Shown: one piece after another, positions 23,664-36,554 of the stretch
Position numbering within the stretch: the first letter of the stretch is position 1
Layout of the letters: each line of letters starts with the position of its first letter
DNA from: Bugulina stolonifera
Taxonomy: Eukaryota; Bryozoa; Gymnolaemata; Cheilostomatida; Bugulidae
Length of the DNA: 64,000 nucleotides
Direction: 5' to 3'
NCBI GenBank assembly: GCA_935421135.1
Contig: OW285187.1
Span: forward strand, 4,898,001 to 4,962,000
The notes under the pieces: generated by a model
What the model was told of the DNA's origin: nothing
Seen by the model: only the letters and a program-made list of their open reading frames with translations
Database searches by the model: none
Translations under genes and position numbers: made by a program

Positions 23664-24900
23664 ACCTAGCACGAAGAAAACATATTATGTTAAACAGATA
23701 ATTATCAACCTTGATTAGTCATCCTCTATTACTCAGGTATTTGTACCATGTTAAGAGATACAGAGTAGTCTTTCCTTTATACACATCATGAACAAAGATC
23801 TTTTTTATCATCTATATCTAGATCTACATTATATTATAGCTCATACAGATAGGCCAGGACTAACAGTAACAATTATCTAGTATCCTGCAGTGTTTTCCTT
23901 AGCTAGCCAACAGAAATTAAATAGACAACCATGCTCCTTAATGACAGATTGATATAGCTGTAGTATACGAATACAAGAAACAAGAAACATCTGAGATTGG
24001 AATAGAGTATCACAAAAAGTATAAAAAGAAGGGACATCACATTAGCCTTACTGATTTGGTTACTGAATTACTTACTGTTTAGTAGTCTTTTATAGTAAGT
24101 CGTCAACATTTTAGCTAGTATCTTTATGTATTTTTAATGTGTGTATTTTTATGTGTAATCCCTGTTTTGCCGTTGAATAGATTGTGAGTCGAGTAATTAA
24201 ATAGAACAAAGATATGAAAGGAAGTCAATGTGGATTATATTGAGTAGACATACAAGTGTACATGTATAAAGGCATAGATAAACATGAAACACGAAGTAAT
24301 ATATTGATGTTTGAGCTAGTGTTATATTGATATAGATAAATTGAAGTGATAATTAGCACACATGTGGATTAGATATAAATTTGGAACACTAGTAAATGAA
24401 CTTGGAATGCTTGGAGGCAAACTGTATATTACTTCTTGCGATAATTGAAATGATCTTGGGATACAGATATGCATTGGGTGATATTGTATGGTGCAATATA
24501 TTGTGGATAATTCAGTGGATAATATAGTGTAAGTAAACAGTGGTTTACAATTGTGCATAATTACAATAGTCTTGAAATAGATATTGGTTGAATAGTAAAA
24601 GTGAATAGTAAAGTGAATAGACCATAGTGATATATTATCACTTTACACTGTCAGGAAAAATGTCTACTGTGGATAGAAACAGCGTCAAAAAAAATGTCTA
24701 CTGTGGATAGAAACAGCGTCAAGAATTGTATATAGACTTGGTTCCTTGACTGTGGCTGAGGTGGCAAACAAAAGGATAGTTATATGAAAGGCAATCTGTT
24801 AACTTTGATTCAACACAGAACAAGTTTCTGTACCAAAAGTCTAATGACAGAGGTTGAGTACAGAAATAAAGTGAGAAAATGACAATTTTACGCATAACAA
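23664..24900. other. Intergenic between convergent ARID genes
   Basis: No gene recognised between the two-ARID gene (+) and the 251-aa gene (-). A 34-bp unit (TGTCTACTGTGGATAGAAAC plus a tail) is tandemly duplicated at 24661-24722. Blocks near 24740-24870 match about 45600-45720, the outer flank of the opposite palindrome arm. Confidence 0.55.
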
Positions 24901-27900
24901 CTAATCATCTACATGAACTGTAGCATCAGCCAATCCAGAAGGTTGTTCATCTGTTGGCTCTGTACGAGTTCTTTTTGGAGCTGGTAGCTCTGTGACAGTC
25001 ATTTCTAGAAACACAAGTTGGTATTATTTTATGTATATGAGTGGGAAATACTGCTGAAGTAAATGACTTAAAAGATCTGTTGGTTTAAACTCTAATCATA
25101 AGTATGTATATATTGTGGTAACCAGGCTACAACCAGAGTCTATTGATATTTACCAGAACGCCGGACTCTCTTGAACTGGCTCCTTGGTTCTTGGACAGGA
25201 GGATTCTGTGGAAATGTATTCTGTGGAATTACTGTGTTTGTAGAGACTCTTGTTCCTAAACCAGAATATTATGCACTAGTTAATTTTTGAACTGAAATAT
25301 ATTTTATGATTTTGGTTTTCTCCGAACTGCATGTAGAATAATAGCCTAATATATCTTAGCTAATTTATTGACTAGACCTTATTTTTGATACATAGTGTCA
25401 CTGGTTATTAGGAGGAAACTGGTGGAGAATGCTGGATTAACATAAGGTACTGCACTGGTATATCCAAGTTACAGTTGCCTGAATTACAGTAAAACGTGTG
25501 CAAACGAACAAGATAAACACACAATGCAATAACATAATATATTAACAAGACTCATTGAAGAATCAAAGGTCGACGAAAAAGCCGATATGGTATCGGCGGT
25601 ACAGGGGCGGCTATAGGAACCCACGCCACCATCCTAGGCGTGTGTTCAATCAAACATGCAATCCTAGCTGTGCTCTGTAAGCTATTAAAGGGGTTATGCC
25701 ATGTGTTTTAAGGTAGCATTAAGCCACTTAGCTATTTAGTGGCACAATATATTGAGTGCCTAGATATTTACTGTTGTAGTACTGTTTGTTATCCTATGTT
25801 TGTGTCTTCCGGGCTATATTTAGAACAACTAGACAACAATACAATGCATAGGCATATAGAATAGTGTGGCCAGATGAAATACCGGATCTACCAATAAAGG
25901 CAGCTAGTTATTGCCAGCAAAAGGAAAGCCCAGAAAAATTCAAAAATTTGCACAAGTTATCCTACTGCTATACTGCTAAATCCTGAGAAATCATTTGTTC
26001 ACTACTGTACCTTTTCCATGCAAACAGCTTGAATTCAACAATTTTCTCTATATGACATAAAGCACGCAGTTGAGTCTTCATAACAAAGTTGTGTTTGAAT
26101 AAGCATTGAATAGTGCTAATGAGTCAAACATGGGAAAGAGAACACAACTCTGCTTACAGTAGCACAAATGCAACAAACCTAAGTAAGAGATGCTGCTTTG
26201 AACATAGATGTACATGTACATATATACCACATGTCATAACTATGCTATGCATGCATGCATGTCCAGGCTTCAATTCATTTTCTATTTACTTGTTCAGGCA
26301 GCACAGTCATTGTATAGTGCTGTAATAGTCATGTTATCTGTGTAGGCTGTACTCATTGTATTAACTCACTCAGATACGTGAAATTCATGACTTCTTGAGA
26401 ATAGGCTGGTGTTGAAAATTTTCCTATATCCGCCCGTGGAACGGCACGACAAGGTATCGTACCGAAAATTGCATAACAACATGGCGGAAAAATGCCCGAG
26501 GTCCGACCATCAAAAGGTTGGCCTTGCACAAATTTATACAGGTAAAAAGACTGACAGTAATCGGGTTGACTACAGAACAATACAAGGACCTGATTGGTTG
26601 ATAATATCAATACTACACATTAGGCAAGCCAGTAGTTAATAAGAGTAATAACAATATAGTAAGTGTAAATGACAAGCATGTATAAGGATTCATGCATAAT
26701 GTAAGATTAAGATATAGTTAGTTAAGACTGTGTGTAGCTATCCAAGGGAGACTATTACGGATGCTGTTTTACTACAATATTATGTGCTAGCTAATTTTTG
26801 AACTGAAATATTCATTATGATTCTGATTTTTTTCCCGAACTAGAACAATAGCCTAATATATTTTAGCCGATTTTTAGACTAGTCCTGAACTAGTTATCTG
26901 AATTTTTTATGCATAATATCATTGGTTATTAGGAGGAAACCGGTTGAGAACGCTGGATTAACATATGGTACTGCACTGGTATATCCAAGTTACTGTTGCC
27001 TGAATTACAGTATAACGTCTGCAAGCGAACAAGATAAACACACAATGTAATAACATGATATATTAACAAGGTACTACGTCACATACCAAAAATTACCTTC
27101 ACAAGACAGCAATGATGCTCTCTAATAGAAATACTAGAAAGATGTAAAACATGATACAGTAGAGATCTTGTACTAATCTCAGTAAACAGGTTCTATTACT
27201 ACATACTGCATGGTATTACTAACCTTGATGCATTTGTTGCAGATATAAATGCTCCGATAGCCTAGTTGGCCAAAGATTGGTAAAACCTGCAAGTATATGT
27301 GCTAAGTTTTAGATTACCGCGATGAAAAGTAGGGCTACGTGTATGCAGCACTTTGTACAATCCACAAGAGGGGGGTTGGTCATCAGTTAAATCTTGAGGT
27401 GACATCTAATGGTAACATCTACACAATAACTTACTAACTAACAGTCATGACAAACAGAGAGTAAATGAAAGCAATGTTTAGACACTTACCTGTTACTGGT
27501 AGAATGTACCACGGAAAAATCGGAACAGGTAGAGGTTGGCTGTAGCCAATGGGCATAACACTATGATCTGAAATTCAAAGATAGTGGAGATTGAAAGGAA
27601 TTTGCATCAATACCGAGGTTTTTCCTGTGCCTTGTCCAGCTCTATGACAGAACGACTTTCCAGGTATATTAAGATATTTAATATCCACAACTAAATTTTG
27701 GCAGCTATTAAGAGTATATTGTCTGGGTTAACATTTTTGAATTTTTTCACAAGTACATTGTATTTACTCACTAGCATTAGCTGAGTCTTCATTGGCGGTT
27801 CTGGTTTTCTTGTTTGCTTCTATAGCTCTACTGAGCTCAGCGTCACTTGAGAAGTTATGCTCCATGCACTCATAGCGGTACAGAAGATCAACGTAACTAA

Positions 27901-28909
27901 AATTATAATTATATCAACTTTGTATCTAAAATTAAAAGAGATATAATTTGAACCAATTTGCAAATACTCTAGCAGGAAGCTATCTATGAAATCAGGCTAT
28001 ATTGTGAGATATCATCTTTATGTAAATTTGACCACTGCGTCATCATATTTTGAAAAATCCATTTTCTGATTGATTTGGTAAGTACTGTATGTAGAATTAT
28101 ACTGATAGTGCAAGATGAATATTTATTTTGATTTAATAATGTCATGTTTCACTGTGGCTATCATTGTATCTCATTCAAGGTTATTTGCTGTATGATTCTG
28201 TGTACAAAAACTGACCTACTTTTACTAAAAAACTTACTGTTTGCGTAGATTAAACGCTGCACTGGTGTTTGTCTCAGAGGATTTTAAAACTGTAGCGATT
28301 GCTTTCCAACTTTTTTTTGATTTGATTACAGCTACAAGGCCGCCTCTGGCCACAACCTCTTTATACAGTTTGTAGAGGTCAAGGCGCTTGTGGTCTACAA
28401 TCGGAATTCTTGCCAAAGTCTTCCCTACAAATAACAATGATGATTATAATACACGTAACTCAATGACAATGTAGTTATGGTAAAGTCTACATTAGCAGAA
28501 ATCAAACAGTGTACACACATTGTATATGCTAAATAAATAGAAATATGATTGTACTGCAGCAATAGTAAGTTATTTCAGTATTACACTGCGTGCTAGGACG
28601 CTGTGTTAGACTACTCTGATAGGATACTCTATTAGGACACTCAGAGCATGACTAGTAACATTATGTATTATAAGAAACGGACCACTCTTTAGAACAGGTA
28701 GGCCTATTAGCCACGGTTGAAAAAGTCTGTTTCATAATTAAAATATACAATCATGTCTATGTATCTATACTACTGAGATTACATGAACAAATAGGCCTAA
28801 TTATATACACACCAATGGAGTGCAGGAACACAAGTAATCGGTCTAAAAAGGTTTTCCTGTCTTCTTCCTCTCCCATATCGTAAAGCTTCAAACAAACAAG
28901 GTCAGACAT
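24901..28909 (-). CDS. ARID3-like protein, palindrome left-arm copy (251 aa)
   Basis: Minus-strand, seven exons: 28813-28909 (ATG at 28909; MSDLVCLK then LYDMGEEEDRKTFLDRLL), 28238-28424, 27772-27896, 27490-27567, 27224-27286, 25154-25255, 24901-25004 (TAG). The 756 coding nt are uninterrupted. The ARID occupies about residues 9-110: IPIVDHKRLDLYKLYKEVV, RGGLVAV, SWKAIATVLKSS, TSAAFNLRKHY, LLYRYE. The conserved post-ARID ELSRAIEANKK follows, then a Pro-rich stretch (QPLPVPIFPWY) and a basic tail with LPAPKRTRTE, a plausible nuclear localisation signal. The ARID is predicted to bind AT-rich DNA in the nucleus. The start codon is in frame directly upstream of the 73-nt core exon in both palindrome copies, so no separate pre-ARID exon is needed. 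The sixth intron is 1968 bp against 411 bp in the partner gene. Confidence 0.85.
25262..27070 (-). repeat. Expanded intron: insertion flanked by duplicated intron sequence
   Basis: Within intron 6 of the left-arm ARID gene, about 25262-25556 and 26776-27070 are direct repeats (shared block TAATTTTTGAACTGAAATA; both run to a TATTAACAAG end). They bracket about 1.2 kb that is absent from the partner intron. The partner gene has one copy of the repeated segment (about 44990-45210, opposite orientation), so the repeat is ancestral intron sequence. Confidence 0.7.
26400..26620 (+). mobile_element. Diverged MITE-like fragment
   Basis: Contains GAAAATTGCATAACAACATG followed by GCGGAAAAATGCCCGAGG and GTCCGACC, aligning with the conserved interior (GCGCAACAATATGGCGG, GAAGCCCGATGGCCGACCC) of the elements at 4931 and 31174. 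Terminal repeats were not located. It lies inside the intron insertion of the left-arm ARID gene. Confidence 0.5.
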
Positions 28910-29249
28910 AAAATCTGTTTATATGTTTATATCATATAGTTAGCAAGCAAGCCGATTAGCCAACACTACTCCAGTGCCTCCTAGGTTAGGCATGTAGCAG
29001 AATATTGCAGCGAGTAAATTGCAAACAATTCTTTGGTACTACTGAACAAGTAGGCTACTATGTTTTTCCTATTAGAAAAAAGTAAACATTGCAGTGATAT
29101 CTCTCAATTGTTATCTTTTTTTCTGCTATTGATTTCTCAGTTGCAGAAGGTAAAGTATAAAACACCTAATTACGCATTAGACATTACCCAAAAATTAATA
29201 TTAAAGCTAATATTGTTTACTTCTGATATTAAATTCAACAGTTGATTAT

Positions 29250-30900
29250 TTCTGGTACTAAATTCAACTGGTATTAAATCAATCAATTAAATTGAGTCAG
29301 CAATAATAATCAAGAAGACAACACAAAAATCCCTATGAACTTTTGAGATCACGTTGAAAAGTATTTTTAACAGCCCAAGACAATTCTTGACTATTCTTCT
29401 TCTATTCATAATTGTAAAGCAATCTTGAATTGTGAGAAGAATGCTGTTTAGATAACTCAGTAAATTATAAATAATGGAACTGTCAGTTACTAATTCCTGT
29501 AACTCTTTGTTCTATCCTGTAATAGAATCTTTTCTCTCTAGTTATATATCTATTTCGATTACCTCTTTAAGATTCTCTTTGTAAAAAAACGCCATGCTTG
29601 TGATAGTTTAATAAACTAATATTAGTAAAATATTTCAGTTTTTTAGCTTCTAGTTTCCTATATAGAAGTGATTTAATTTCAATCAGACATTAACATTTAT
29701 ACTCTTGTCAGTGTAATGTCATCCAATCAAAACATTGGTAAATTTATGAACCAATAGCATCGCAGATACAATTATTTCTCTCCAGCCTTCACCAATATTT
29801 AACAGGTCATGCCAATTTAGACTCCGCCCATGTTCCCAGTTGAAACTTTATATTATGTAGGTATAAATAAGTATAATATGTGTATGTTAGGTGATTTCTT
29901 GAGAACACAATATTAAATTTACATTACACTAACCACCATTTGCAAAAGAATTCAAGAGTTATTTCACTTTGTCTTTCTTTGAAAACCAAGAATTATAATT
30001 TTATAGGCTACATAATATATTATTGTTATTATCATGGTATTGTTAAATAGAAATCTTAGGGCGCTCTAATTAACTAACACTAGCCATTACAAACTATTAT
30101 AGTTTGTTTATATCTATGTTATAATATATTTATAATAAAATGTCTGTACATGTATGAAGCGTCCATTAATGTCCATGTAAACAAGATCTTATAGCAGTAT
30201 ATGGAAGGCGAGAAAACTTAATCAGGTCCAGCTAAATTGTGTGTTTGAACAGACAATATATTATCATGAAGTAGAATGTCATTTCTACTAGGCCTACTAT
30301 TTGTTACAGAATTAAGGAAAGATCTTGTGCTATCTAACATATTATTTCAAATTAGAAGACTTAAACCTTGCATATCTTTCAAGTAAACAGGAATATATAC
30401 CAATTCTTTGGCAGGCCTCTAGTGGTCCTGGTAGCTACTCACAGCTCTAGACAGATGATTGAGATGTGATTAAGGTTTCACAGCCAAGTAAATATAGCCT
30501 ATGTAACTCATATGATATTGAGAAGATAACTCAAGATAGAATAGAAAACTACAGCATTAACTAAGAACCTCACTACGCCCTCACTTTGGAAACTCAGGAT
30601 TGCACCAGACAGTTTAAGGTTTTGTTCTTTCTGGGCAAAAATAGTAAAATTATCAAGTGTCTAAAGCATTTACAGCTACAACACAGTTTTGCTGACTTGG
30701 ACAACCAGCTACATGTACAGTAACTCAAGCATTGACAGTCTTCATTGATATTCCAAGGACTCTATTATTGTCTTGCTAGAAACCTCCAATACTGTTGATA
30801 TTGGTGGAGTGCAATATTATGTAATATTTAGTACAAATTTACCATGAAATCCTAAACAAATAGCAGCTTTATTTTCTAAAACTTATAGTTATCCATGGAA
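29250..30900. other. Upstream flank of the left-arm ARID gene; no other gene
   Basis: AT-rich DNA with no recognisable coding exon. Parts are shared with the right arm (41280-42870). No pre-ARID exon of the W-x-x-EQFK type is visible here or in the partner flank, which supports the ATG at 28909. Confidence 0.5.
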
Positions 30901-31173
30901 GTTGTACATAAGCGGGTGTTTAATTCTAGTGTATATAACATATTATGTCTACTTTATTGTGTGATCATCACCATCAAGACAATGGACGTATAGAGACTGA
31001 CTGTACACATTGTTATACATATACCCAGACACTGCCACTATCAGTGTTTAGTATAAGAATAATACATCCATCTTTCTACTATAAAACCACATTTTTGATT
31101 TCTTCCATACACAACTTCCATATAAATGAAACTATAATATAATCGCATTTAGAATGATATTGTGTATAATATT

Positions 31174-31834
31174 GTAATGGTTCTTGGGTTTTGGTACTGT
31201 TGTCCTAAGACGACTCCAAATGAAGAGCCTATGAGTGGCACTAGGTCTTCTCATTACATGGTACTAGTAATTAAATAACTACCAAAGACGACCCATATGA
31301 TCCCGAGTCAATGCTTGTTTGCTGTACTGAGAAAGAAAGTGATCTGAGCTAGACAGAGTTTGGGTTGCAAGGTCGAGGACCTTAACAACTGGAATGACCT
31401 ATCTACGAAGTGAAAGTCTCTGTATATAAGCATGGATGTGTCTTTATTGAGATCCAAGCATGAACTGGGACAACAAACATAAAAAAATGTGCTTTATATA
31501 GTATTAGAACTTCCGGAGAAAGTTTCGGTAAAAAGGCCGACGTAGTTTTGTCCGGAAATTGCGCAACAATATGGCGGCCGGAAGCCCGATGGCCGACCCA
31601 AAATAGGTCGGGTATGAAAAAAGATGCTTAAAATCATCTAAATCATATTCAAAACCAATATCAAGTATTACTGAGAGGTCGGGCCTCTTTACATGGGTAT
31701 AAAAAGGGTATAATTGCTCAGTAATGCATATAAGAAGTGTACAGGTAACATCCTACTGCATAGACAATGGGTACAAGCAAGTATAAGTGTATAATCTAAT
31801 GTCATGTGGTCGGGAGGCTATGCATGACCATTTC
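31174..31834 (+). mobile_element. MITE-like element, second long copy
   Basis: Begins GTAATGGTT and ends GACCATTTC (imperfect terminal inverted repeats), with AATATT on both sides. It is colinear with 4931-5645 through GGAAATTGCGCAACAATATG, the GCGGCCGGAAGCCCGATGG block, and GAGAGGTCGGGCCTCTTTAC. It lies in the left palindrome arm and has no counterpart in the right arm, so it inserted after the duplication or was lost from the other arm. Confidence 0.75.
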
Positions 31835-31849
31835 AATATTATTATGACA

Positions 31850-33440
31850 AACAAAAAAGTTCTAGCACAGTAGGCACTGAATTAGTATATAGATGTGGAT
31901 TTTATTTAAGCGTTGCTTCTTTAAAGTTCAATTCCGACCTCTAATTACATGTATATATCATGATACAACATGATGATTATATGGGCACAATAACATGAAG
32001 TGTGTCAAATTCATAATAAAATGTTGAGCAGCAATTAAAGTGGCACTTCAATTAACAGCCACATCCCTAACACTTATATTTACATCATAGTTACATAGAC
32101 TAAGGAAGTACTTCAAGCCAGCACCTACATTGTACTTGTATTGTTTACAGAATTAATAGCAGGTTTGTGAGTGTAAATTATAATATTACCAACAAAACTT
32201 AATAACTAGCCATATTATCTAATAACTACATCATTTAAGTTGACATAACTTATATAGAAAGTTAGTGCTTTATACTAGTAGTATTTGGTTGTCAAAAGGT
32301 TTGGTATGAAATAGCCTGGTAATAGATTTTATAGAAATGGGCAGTTCTAAAACTACATCTTATAGCTCAAGTTTCTAATCACACAGTAGATTGTGATTTT
32401 CAAAGATGAGACTCCGTGTCAGAATATATAGTAGAGATATGATTGAATATTTACTGTCAATGTGGTACCAAATAATAAGATATTCACACTTTACAGATTG
32501 TCACTTTGGTTCATTATAGAAAGGTGACACTTACTCAATAGGGTCAGCTGTCTATATAACACTCAAGTATAAGTTAGATATCTACTCATAATGTTTAGCT
32601 CTAGGGCAGCAGGTGGCAAGTCTGTGTTCTGTCTACTGAGACAGTATCATGTACCTTGTATGTTACATGTATGTTTGCAGGGCGAAAAATGCTAAGGCGA
32701 ATCAGTAGATGACATTTACACGCATTTGGTATTGTTTTTCCTACGTACCATTAATTATTTTACTTAACTATTGCCTTCATTCTAAAGTAGAAAGTACATA
32801 TATGTTGATATTGAATAAAACAAAACCGCAGAGGGCCAAGTCTTCTATCCTGGACCAGTCTGCGTTCTGTCTACTCAGATAGTATCATGTATGTTATGTG
32901 TAGGCCTACAATGTACAGGTATGTTCATGTTTATCGGTTAGTTTAGGTTAGTGTTGAATTTGAAATAGCAAGTCAATAAAAATGTTTTCTTATGGATTGC
33001 TTTTAGAAGCAGCTGCTGTCCAAATTCTGTTTTGAATGAGGCAAGAATTAAAGTATACACATAAATGCATAATTCAGGCAAGTAAGCTCTGCGCATTTCC
33101 TTTATCTTCAACACCTGTAAATGTCAACACATGGAACTACATCATAATGTTATAAGCTATGACACAATACAATACAGTCACATGTACCTTGTACAGAGTT
33201 ATTAATTTTATAGTTTTATATTACATAATACTTGTACTGACACCATCCAGGTTGTATGTAATGTACTTAGCTATTTATACAGTGAGAAGGCATAGGAGTT
33301 AGATAAAATAAATATTGTCATGGAACACTAATAGCCACAGTATGTACATTATAATATTCATGATAGTCATACATAGGCATCTATTATTGTGCCAGCACAC
33401 GCAGCACCTTGTAGAATAATATTTAACAGCATATTAAACA
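31850..33440 (+). repeat. Interspersed repeat R, copy 1
   Basis: Runs from the AACAAAAAAGTTCTAG block to the GTGCCAGCACACGCAGCACC block. Direct copy at about 49380-51755, inverted copy at about 37140-38100. Shared internal landmarks are ACATAACTTATATAGAAAGT, TTTGGTATGAAATAGCCTGG and the AACACCTGT motif. No open frame is shared among copies beyond short stretches, so it looks non-coding. Confidence 0.7.
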
Positions 33441-35065
33441 CTAACAAGTCCAGATGACTGTCAGTGTGATCAATAGTTTAGCAAATTCCGACCCCTATTA
33501 CTGAGACCAGATTTAAGTGATGAGATTGTGATGACTAATTACAAAGTTCAAACAGCAAAAATCACATTATGGAGAATTTAAGTCGGAAGTTCTATATATT
33601 ATAATGAATATTGACTACATTATTTCATGTGTGTAGTGTTCAGGTATTAATAGTACTCTGGTTCTTATAGTTAATGATTACCAAAGGTGGAGAGAGTTAT
33701 TATAATAGAAATAGTGCACACTGCTGGTTATATACCGTACATGTACAATTTTTGTTTATTATGAGCTGCACTACATGCACACGTAGCTCTAGCAACATCG
33801 TTGGTTTGTAAATGACTCTTCAGGTTTGCATATTATTGTTACAGAGTAATGATAACACTCTACAGCGTTAGCAAATAAGAATCTCATTTTTCATTGCAAT
33901 TTCACTTTCATGACATCTCATGCATAGTGTAGCAGGTGGTTGGTAGTGTGCATACAAACCAAACCCTACACTGGTTCATCGCGTCACAGTAGTAAAATGA
34001 GGAAACAGGACTGGTGTCTACCAGTAGATGCCAATACAGGGCTGTATTTTAAGAGGCGGCAGGGAGGCACTGCAATTTCTGTTGCCAAAACAAATTGGTC
34101 TAAGAACACCATTTTTAAAAACTAGGCATTTTTTTTCGTTTACATTTGCTTGATTTCCAATTTGCTTGCAAAGCGTTTCAGCTCTCTACATAATTATAAC
34201 TCTATGGTTTTGCTACGGAAACAGGAATCAGTAATCATAAAATAATGACCGTATTGCAGGAGGTGTTCAAACATATTAAACTTCATGCAATGGTGTACAC
34301 TTACTAAACACTGTAGGTAACAAGGGACTTTGTAAATGAATGTTGCCTTCTCTTTCTTCTGCAAGTTGTACACTTTTGCCACAAACTACAACCTCAACAT
34401 TTAGACAGTGTCATAATCAGCATGTAGAATTCTACTAGCTTGTTCAGATATGGCAACAGTAGCTAGCTAGAGTTGTAGTAAAGTCAGCAGTTCAATAAAT
34501 GCCTAATCTGTAGTTTTCCTCCACCTATATTTTTATACAGTAATCACTGCTATTCTACTCTTCTCGGAAAAGACTATGCGATATTACCGGTTGGTTGAAA
34601 GCGGAGAAAGCTTGAATAAAGAACTACAACCTTATCTTCATGACCTTTGGTGAGCGAAAAATTCTATATATCGATACAAACCTAACTATTTAACATGTTA
34701 CAGTTAGCATGATAACTTTTTTTATTATTATTATTAAACTAAAAGATATTCTTGGTCACAACTGTGATAATCAAGAGCACCCTTCGAGGGAAGAGTAGCA
34801 GTCACTCAAGAAGGAGTGAATTTGAGCGAGTAGCGTAGTGTAGCCTTAAGGACTTCGTGACTCACTAGTTCTTGACTGCACCATGTGAGTGGTAGCGTAG
34901 TTATGTGAACGCAATGTTACTACGCGAGTGTAGAGAGTTAGAGTTTCCTTTAGTGGTGTAGCCACACGAGTGTACAATGGCTATGTAAGAGTACAGTGTT
35001 TTTCGTTGCGTGGTCACGCTAGTTTAGCGTCGATACGTGAGTGTAGAGATTAGTAGCGCAGTCAC
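33441..35065. other. Palindrome centre, unduplicated DNA
   Basis: Not found in the opposite arm. A 61-residue open frame (33940-34125, contains KMRKQDWCLPVDANTGLYF) has no recognised domain. 34790-35060 is rich in degenerate repeats of GTAGCGTAGT and GAGTGTAGAG type and is GC-richer than its neighbours. It directly precedes the coding-like segment at 35066. Confidence 0.45.
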
Positions 35066-35962
35066 ATGGACCCTTCTGTGTCTCGCGCACAGAGAGCCCA
35101 TGACAATGAGATGGGTTCAAACTCTTCTCTCCTTGCTCAGGTTTCCACTTTCTTAATTGAAATACATAGTAGCTCACCAATGACTACTGATGACTTCTCG
35201 GAGAGAAGTGCGACTCTCAATGAGAGAGAATTGGCAATTAGGAGACAGTATGAACTCGGCCTGAGTGAGATAGTTTGAGAAAGAGCTGTTTTTCAGAAGG
35301 CGTATTTGGAAACTGTACTGGTTCATATACATATGTAGCACTGGTCTAACTATCAGAATACAACTTGAGCGTTCAGGGGTGACTAGTGCTTGCTCTGAAG
35401 GGAAATCCCCTCGCTAAGTGAATATACTTTATATTATTATTGCCAGGCACTACTTTGCGTTATAGCTAGCGCTATATTATTGAACAAAATATATTGTTAT
35501 TGCCGCAGATTGCTATTTATAAGCTTGCATGGTGCAATATCCGAATACGCCTAGAAAGAGTACGATGATGGTAAACTGGTCAGAGAAGCCATCAAGAGCC
35601 AGTATGCTGAAGGTTTCGGCTCTGGTGTTACTACTGCTCCTGTAACACCAGTGCGTCCCAGTGCTAGTTCACAGTCCTTGAAACTTTCTAGCTCTCAGCG
35701 TAAGGTGGTGTCTCCCCAAGAGACAACACACGCTGTGATGCCCAAAACTGCAGACACCACAGTAGTGCAAGAAGAGGTGTCTCCCAGCATAACACCTGTG
35801 GTGCTTCCAGCAATAACTGTGCAAGGTGAACAGGCTCGTGACTCTGCCGCAGCAGGGGAGAGAGAACCACAGGTCCAGCAGAAAATGGTGCTTGCTAGTG
35901 AGATGCCAGCTAGTACTGTGCGGGGTGCACAGGTTTGTAACTCTTCTTCAGCAGAGGAGTAG
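35066..35962 (+). pseudogene. Unidentified two-exon coding remnant with one in-frame stop
   Basis: ATG at 35066 (MDPSVSRAQRAHDNEMGSN) opens a charged, helix-like stretch (NERELAIRRQYELGLSEIV). It meets TGA at 35276 and continues in frame as ERAVFQKAYLETVL to 35320. A GTTCAT...CTAG intron (35321-35554) then joins in phase 0 to 35555-35962, which reads KEYDDGKLVREAIKSQYAEG and then a Ser/Thr/Pro/Gln-rich tail ending in TAG at 35960. GC content is visibly higher than in the surroundings. I recognise no family; it could be a transposon gag-like or host gene remnant. Only the single TGA breaks the frame. Confidence 0.4.
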
Positions 35963-36119
35963 ACAAGTGACGGAATCTCTGCCAGCAGAAAGGAAGATGT
36001 TGTCGAGGACAAAATGACAGAGATGGGATTTTTCTGGGAGAGATCTGAGTGTGCCAACAATGCGCTATGTGGTTTAGTAATACATTTGCATGTACACTCC
36101 TTGTTAATATATTTTGTTA

Positions 36120-36530
36120 TTACATTGTGTGTTTATCGTGTTCACTTGCACTTAATTTAGGCAACAGTAACTTGGATATACCTGCACAGTATCATATGTT
36201 AATACTGCGTTCTCAACTGCTTTCCTCCTAATAACCAATGATATTATGCATCAAAAATTTAAATGAATAGTTTAGGTGCAGTCTAAAAATTAGCTAAAAT
36301 ATAATAGCTATTATTTTAGTTCAGAAATAAACCAAAATCTAATTATCTTGTTATTTGCCAGCACTTACCAGAAACCACAATCAAGGAACCAAGTCTACAA
36401 AACTCTTGCCAGTCTCTCAACGAACTCCATGCAATACAGTTTCCCCAGCTGTAGATTACATTATAGTTATTCCAAGTCTTGGTGTATCTTAGGATTCATG
36501 TAATGGACAGCAAATACTTACCCTACACTA
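36120..36530 (+). pseudogene. Remnant of an ARID-gene 3' region lacking its exons
   Basis: 36120-36330 matches intron 6 of the right-arm ARID gene (about 44990-45210; shared TTTTCCTCCTAATAACCAAT in that copy and TTTCCTCCTAATAACCAATG here). 36370-36530 matches the DNA downstream of that gene (about 45715-45880; shared ACCACAATCAAGGAACCAAG). The two exons that lie between these blocks in the gene are absent, so this is a deleted partial copy. Confidence 0.65.
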
Positions 36531-36554
36531 TATTGTTGGCAACTTACAACTTTT

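Larger units (their letters stand above)
24740..33440. repeat. Large imperfect palindrome, left arm
   Basis: Sequence from about 24740 to about 33440 matches the reverse complement of about 37140-45720 in order: the ARID gene, its upstream flank (29035-29110 with 42780-42870), a block at 29620-30000 (with 41280-41400), 30945-31100 (with 41400-41610) and 32000-33350 (with 37140-38100). Coding exons match exon for exon with identical lengths. Indels include a MITE in this arm and a LINE in the other. Confidence 0.85.
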
